64,000 nt of DNA from Candidatus Mediterraneibacter pullicola (GTDB lineage Bacteria > Bacillota > Clostridia > Lachnospirales > Lachnospiraceae), in assembly GCA_019117065.1 (NCBI GenBank), contig DXAK01000027.1:28087-92086 (forward strand), in the 5' to 3' direction. The stretch's first letter is position 1. The number at the start of each line of letters is the position of its first letter. Under the pieces are notes generated by a model. The model saw only the letters and a list, made by a program, of their open reading frames with translations. It did no database searches and was not told the DNA's origin. This document shows, piece after piece, positions 60,913 through 64,000 of this stretch. Made by a program: the position numbers and the translations under genes.

Positions 60913-61524
60913 ATGAAATCACTTCTTATTTACTTGAAAGATTATAAAAAAGAAACCATACTGGCGCCTCTCTTTAAAATGCTGGAGGCGTCTTTTGAAC
61001 TTCTTGTGCCCCTTGTGATGGCGGCAGTGATCGACGTGGGAATCGCAGGAGAAGATCGGCCTTATATTGTGAAAATGTGCTTTGTACTTATTGCTCTTGG
61101 CCTGATCGGTCTTGTGTGCTCTATTACAGCCCAGTATTATTCGGCAAAGGCTGCCGCGGGTTTTGGAACAGATGTCAGGCACGCCTTGTTTGAGCACATC
61201 CAGAAGTTTACTTTTACAGATATGGATATGATCGGAAGCTCTACTCTGATTACCCGCATGACCAGTGACGTCAATCAGATACAGGCGGGGGTCAATCTTG
61301 TGCTCCGTCTGTTTCTGCGTTCTCCTTTTATCGTGTTTGGAGCCATGATCATGGCTTTTACCGTGGACGCAAAAGCGGCTGTGATCTTTGTTGTTGTGAT
61401 TCCTCTGTTGTCGGTAATTGTATTCGGAATCATGCTGATCACCATGCCGCTGTATAAAAAAGTACAGGCCGGTCTTGACCGCGTGCTTCTGGCGACAAAG
61501 GAGATGAAGCCGTTGCGTGATTGA
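60913..61524 (+). pseudogene. ABC exporter gene truncated near the island boundary
   Basis: 203 residues from ATG 60913 (an in-frame ATG at 60880 and TTG at 60874 precede it). The sequence (YLKDYKKETILAPLFKMLEA ... GSSTLITRMTSDVNQIQ ... PLYKKVQAGLDRVLLAT) is the transmembrane part of a fused permease/ATPase exporter, normally about 580 residues. After LLAT the expected TRENL-GVRVIRAF continuation is replaced by KEMKPLRD and a stop. The rest of the transmembrane domain and the whole ATPase are absent, so it is almost surely non-functional as it stands. Confidence 0.87.
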
Positions 61525-61900
61525 TACAAGGATTTCTGCCCGTTTTCGTTAGGGCGTTAGAGATTACATAGAAGTTACTGCCTTTCTCGCACCGAGGGGT
61601 GTGCAGAAGGCTTATTTTTTTGCTTGCGGACAGCGGAGATACCTATCGTTCTGCGTCGCGAGGTACGCATAATATTAGGACTTGCACACGCACATAACGA
61701 AAAGCCGTATTTCATAACGATTTGTAGGAGTGTATCGTTATGGAGCTGTGCAGTTGATAGACAGCTATTTTGAATATCAAAAATTGCTATACGGGTGTAA
61801 AAATTGAAGATAGCAATTTCGAATTGATATTAAAGGAGTTTTATGATAAACTGAAATAGTACATTCGGCATTGTATCAGATTCACATGGAGGAGCCCCTA
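61497..61900. mobile_element. Left end of a probable integrated island
   Basis: The break in the ABC gene is near 61497. To its right the DNA turns AT-rich and holds no gene for 376 nt: a terminator-like hairpin (GCCTTTCT...AGAAGGC then TTATTTTTTT, 61576-61617), repeated CATAACGA motifs (61693, 61713, inverted at 61734), a long inverted repeat (61773-61831), and a three-codon start-stop frame (ATG ATA AAC TGA, 61843-61854) behind AAAGGAG. The island genes follow. Its recombinase and right end are not in the window, so the element type is unknown. Confidence 0.65.
61773..61831. repeat. Extended inverted repeat upstream of the XRE gene
   Basis: AATATCAA + AAATTGCTAT (61773-61790) faces ATAGCAATTT + TTGATATT (61810-61819, 61824-61831), giving 18-bp arms with a 4-nt bulge. 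It may be an operator, a transcript hairpin or part of the recombination site. Confidence 0.7.
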
Positions 61901-62146
61901 ATGGCTGTAAGTTATAGAAAACTATGGAAGTTACTTATTGATAAGGATATGAAGAAAAAAGATCTTAGAATAACATCTGGAATTAGCACGAACGCATTAG
62001 CGAAACTTGGAAAAAATGAAAGAGTTACCACTGATGTTATAGACAAGATATGTTGTGCATTAAACTGTGATGTAGGAGATATTATGGAAATCATTGATGA
62101 TGGACAAGACCATACGTTTCAAGGAGGATCAGATGATGAAAATTGA
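61901..62146 (+). CDS. XRE/Cro-type HTH regulator of the methyltransferase cassette
   Basis: 81 residues, a single helix-turn-helix domain: SYRKLWKLLIDKDMKKKDLR, then ISTNALAKLGKNERVTTDVIDKICCALNC, ending DVGDIMEII. ATG 61901 follows GGAGGAG, so the frame open from 61871 is shorter in reality. Small XRE proteins of this kind commonly precede restriction-modification genes and set their expression. It overlaps the start of the first methyltransferase gene by 11 nt. Confidence 0.9.
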   Translation: MAVSYRKLWKLLIDKDMKKKDLRITSGISTNALAKLGKNERVTTDVIDKICCALNCDVGDIMEIIDDGQDHTFQGGSDDEN

Positions 62147-63440
62147 TCTTCTTAAAAGATATTTATCTGAAGAAACTTGGGATAAAGTTGATTTGAGATC
62201 ATTAAAAGAGACTCTAATTAAACTTTCGCAGCAAAAATTGAAAGATTTTTCTCCCATGCAAAGGGAATCTTATTCTGCCAATCCGATTCAGGTGATAGAT
62301 TTCTTTTGTGGTGCAGGAGGAACCTCTCTTGGCTTTGCAGCAGTAAATGAGATTGTTCCCGTTTTTAATTTCTTAGGAGGCTGTGATGTTAATAAAGCGT
62401 CGGCAGAAAGCTATGCTCGCAACTATGGAACGCCGACTATAAATTGCGACATCAGGGACCTTGCCCAGGATGAGAAAAGATTAATAGAGTTTCTTGAATG
62501 CATCGGTTATGACAGCTCTAAACCTACCATTTTAATTGGATGTGCGCCTTGCCAAGGATTCACTTCTCATAGAAAAAAACACTGGAATGAAAAAGATGAT
62601 ATGAGAAACAATCTGGTTAATGTATTTGCGGAAATTGTAAGCTATATCCGACCAATTGCATTTGTTATGGAGAATGTGCCGGAGTTTTTATCAAATAGAT
62701 ATTGGAGCTATTTTGCTGCGGCAAAGGAACGCTATGTAAAAGATGGATATATTGTAAAGGAGAATATATATAATGCCGCGGCCTTTGGGGTGCCGCAGGA
62801 ACGTTTTCGTTCAATTGTAATCGGCATGAAGAAAAATTTTCTTCTTCCGGAAGGATATCTTGAGCCAAGAGATTATAAAACTGTGAGGGAAGCAATAGGA
62901 AATTTGAACCCTGTGCCTGCTGGTGTGGCTGATCCGCTTGATCCGATGCATAAAAGTGCTGCACATAAAAAAAGTACAATAGATGTGCTCAAGCAGGTTC
63001 CGCATGACGGTGGAAACAGACCGGCAGGAGTTGGCCCCGCTTGTCTTGATCGAACAAAAGGATTTTCCGACACTTATGGACGTCTTTATTGGGATCGTCC
63101 TTCAATAACGATAACTCATTATGCACGAAATCCTGCAAGTGGCAGATATACTCATCCGGAACAAGACAGAGGCCTTACTGCAAGAGAAGCGGCTTTGCTA
63201 CAAAGTTTTCCGAATGGGTTTGAGTTTACTGGAAAATCTGATGATATCTACAGACAGATTGGAGAAGCAGTGCCTCCTCTCTTTGCAACAGGAATCGCTG
63301 CAAACATCCTAATAGAAATGATTTCATCTGAGCCAACGGAGAAAGAACTGGAAGACAGTCCAGAATCTATAGAGGAACCTGTCAGCAGTTCATATTCAAG
63401 CGTTATTGCCGGAATAAAAATCAAAAGGAAAGAGGAATGA
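62136..63440 (+). CDS. DNA (cytosine-5-)-methyltransferase, first of two
   Basis: About 434 residues. Motif I VIDFFCGAGGTSLGF (near residue 56), motif IV with catalytic Cys IGCAPCQGFT (near 136), motif VI FVMENVPEF, motif VIII FGVPQERFRSIVIG, then a target-recognition region and motifs IX-X (REAALLQSFPNGFEF, QIGEAVPPLFA). An N-terminal extension of about 50 residues precedes motif I. AAGGAGG at 62121-62127 serves ATG 62136 or 62133. Recognition sequence unknown. AT-rich relative to the genes before 61497. Confidence 0.93.
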   Translation: MKIDLLKRYLSEETWDKVDLRSLKETLIKLSQQKLKDFSPMQRESYSANPIQVIDFFCGAGGTSLGFAAVNEIVPVFNFLGGCDVNKASAESYARNYGTPTINCDIRDLAQDEKRLIEFLECIGYDSSKPTILIGCAPCQGFTSHRKKHWNEKDDMRNNLVNVFAEIVSYIRPIAFVMENVPEFLSNRYWSYFAAAKERYVKDGYIVKENIYNAAAFGVPQERFRSIVIGMKKNFLLPEGYLEPRDYKTVREAIGNLNPVPAGVADPLDPMHKSAAHKKSTIDVLKQVPHDGGNRPAGVGPACLDRTKGFSDTYGRLYWDRPSITITHYARNPASGRYTHPEQDRGLTAREAALLQSFPNGFEFTGKSDDIYRQIGEAVPPLFATGIAANILIEMISSEPTEKELEDSPESIEEPVSSSYSSVIAGIKIKRKEE

Positions 63441-63441
63441 T

Positions 63442-64000
63442 ATGTCTGAGTACACTTGTATTGATAGTTTTTGTGGTGCAGGAGGATTGGGGCTTGGATT
63501 AAAGCAAGCTGGCTTTGATATTCGCTTAAGCTTTGATATCGATGACACATGCATTAAGACAATAAAGGAAAACAAAAAATACTTCGATCATCTTGCTCTT
63601 GTGGCAGACATCAGCGATATGCTTAATGGAAAGGCACTGGAGATTGGTCATATGGAGAGAGGAGAACTGTTTCTTCTTGCGGGCGGACCTCCCTGTCAAG
63701 GATTTTCTGTTCAAAGAAGAGGTAGTGATGTTGATCCTCGAAATCAACTGGTTTTCAAATACGCACAACTTGTTGATGAATTGTTTCCTAAGTATTTTGT
63801 GATGGAAAATGTTTCTGGAATTGCGGGTAAGAGAGGGAAAACGATTCTTGAACAGTTAATTGATGAATTAAAAAACATAGGATATGAGGTACATATAAAT
63901 CTCTTGGATGCGCAGGATTATGGAGTCCCTCAAAGAAGAAAAAGATATATTATTGTCGGAGAAAGAATAGATATGGGTGTTCATTATCAGTACCCGAAAC
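63442..64000 (+). CDS. DNA (cytosine-5-)-methyltransferase, second of two (3' end outside window)
   Basis: The frame starts at ATG 63442, 1 nt after the first methyltransferase stop, behind AAAGGAAAGAGG, and stays open to the window edge (186 codons). Motif I is CIDSFCGAGGLGLGL (residues 6-20), motif IV AGGPPCQGFS (near 80, catalytic Cys), motif VI FVMENVSGI, motif VIII YGVPQRRKRYIIVG. Clearly different from the first methyltransferase, so not a recent duplicate. A pair of cytosine methyltransferases often protects the two strands of an asymmetric restriction site; the nuclease would be to the right. Confidence 0.93.
   Translation, partial: MSEYTCIDSFCGAGGLGLGLKQAGFDIRLSFDIDDTCIKTIKENKKYFDHLALVADISDMLNGKALEIGHMERGELFLLAGGPPCQGFSVQRRGSDVDPRNQLVFKYAQLVDELFPKYFVMENVSGIAGKRGKTILEQLIDELKNIGYEVHINLLDAQDYGVPQRRKRYIIVGERIDMGVHYQYPK

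Noticed and set aside
1..64000. CRISPR arrays, rRNA genes, prophage structural genes
   Set aside because: No regularly spaced direct repeats, rRNA sequence or phage structural genes were seen; the only short tandem repeats are the three 20-bp units at 49931.

Overview
The window looks like the chromosome of a spore-forming, anaerobic Firmicute, most probably a gut Lachnospiraceae (Dorea / Mediterraneibacter / Clostridium scindens-like). The reasons are the spoVAC/AD/AE genes, a Csp-like subtilase, an oxygen-independent HemZ, a PPi-type phosphofructokinase, two T-box leaders, strong AGGAGG ribosome sites and moderate G+C. I cannot name the species from sequence alone. No rRNA, CRISPR array or complete insertion sequence was seen.

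Layout. 1-7082: stringent response and translation (relA, cut by the left edge; metallo-hydrolase; hemZ; hisS; aspS). 7083-10403: a tryptophan-specifier T-box ahead of an ABC transporter of the TrpXYZ type. 10440-12575: an AT-rich pair, a LysR regulator and a short MetE-like methyltransferase. 12610-15073: orphan HicB, tRNA-Gly(GCC), hom and a MarR regulator. 15143-19103: thyA-folA joined to a zinc-type ABC uptake system. 19104-24581: thiamine salvage and precursor uptake (thiW behind a structured leader; TPP riboswitch; thiM-thiE-HAD-thiD-cytX). 24708-27410: T-box and ilvB-ilvN. 27704-32511: methyltransferase, hslO, nadE and a molybdopterin-binding-domain protein. 32547-37430: AraC regulator divergent from glgP-malQ (glycogen/maltodextrin use). 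37474-39663: a solitary HTH-fused N6-adenine methyltransferase. 39866-41981: spoVA genes, unusually with spoVAC divergent from spoVAD-spoVAE. 42220-44058: glmS. 44161-48563: LysR regulator divergent from a small protein, an iron alcohol dehydrogenase and two aldo/keto reductases, one of them with a lipoprotein signal. 48614-48847: a 234-nt imperfect palindrome. 49007-55329: a complete phosphate module (pstSCAB, phoU, response regulator, sensor kinase) with a candidate Pho box. 55326-60799: glycosyltransferase, PPi-PFK, D-2-hydroxyacid dehydrogenase and S8 protease.

Right edge. An ABC exporter gene (60913) loses its family sequence after about 195 residues, near 61497. Beyond it the DNA becomes AT-rich and repeat-rich and carries an XRE regulator overlapping a cytosine-5 methyltransferase gene, followed 1 nt later by a second one that runs out of the window. 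I read this as the left end of an integrated restriction-modification or defence island; its remaining genes and its recombinase would lie to the right.

The points most worth a second look are this island boundary and tandem-methyltransferase cassette, the back-to-back sigma-G-like promoters between spoVAC and spoVAD, the unexplained structured leader of thiW, the promoter-plus-terminator leader of glmS (no glmS ribozyme seen), the HTH-fused solitary methyltransferase, the 234-nt palindrome, and the lipoprotein aldo/keto reductase.
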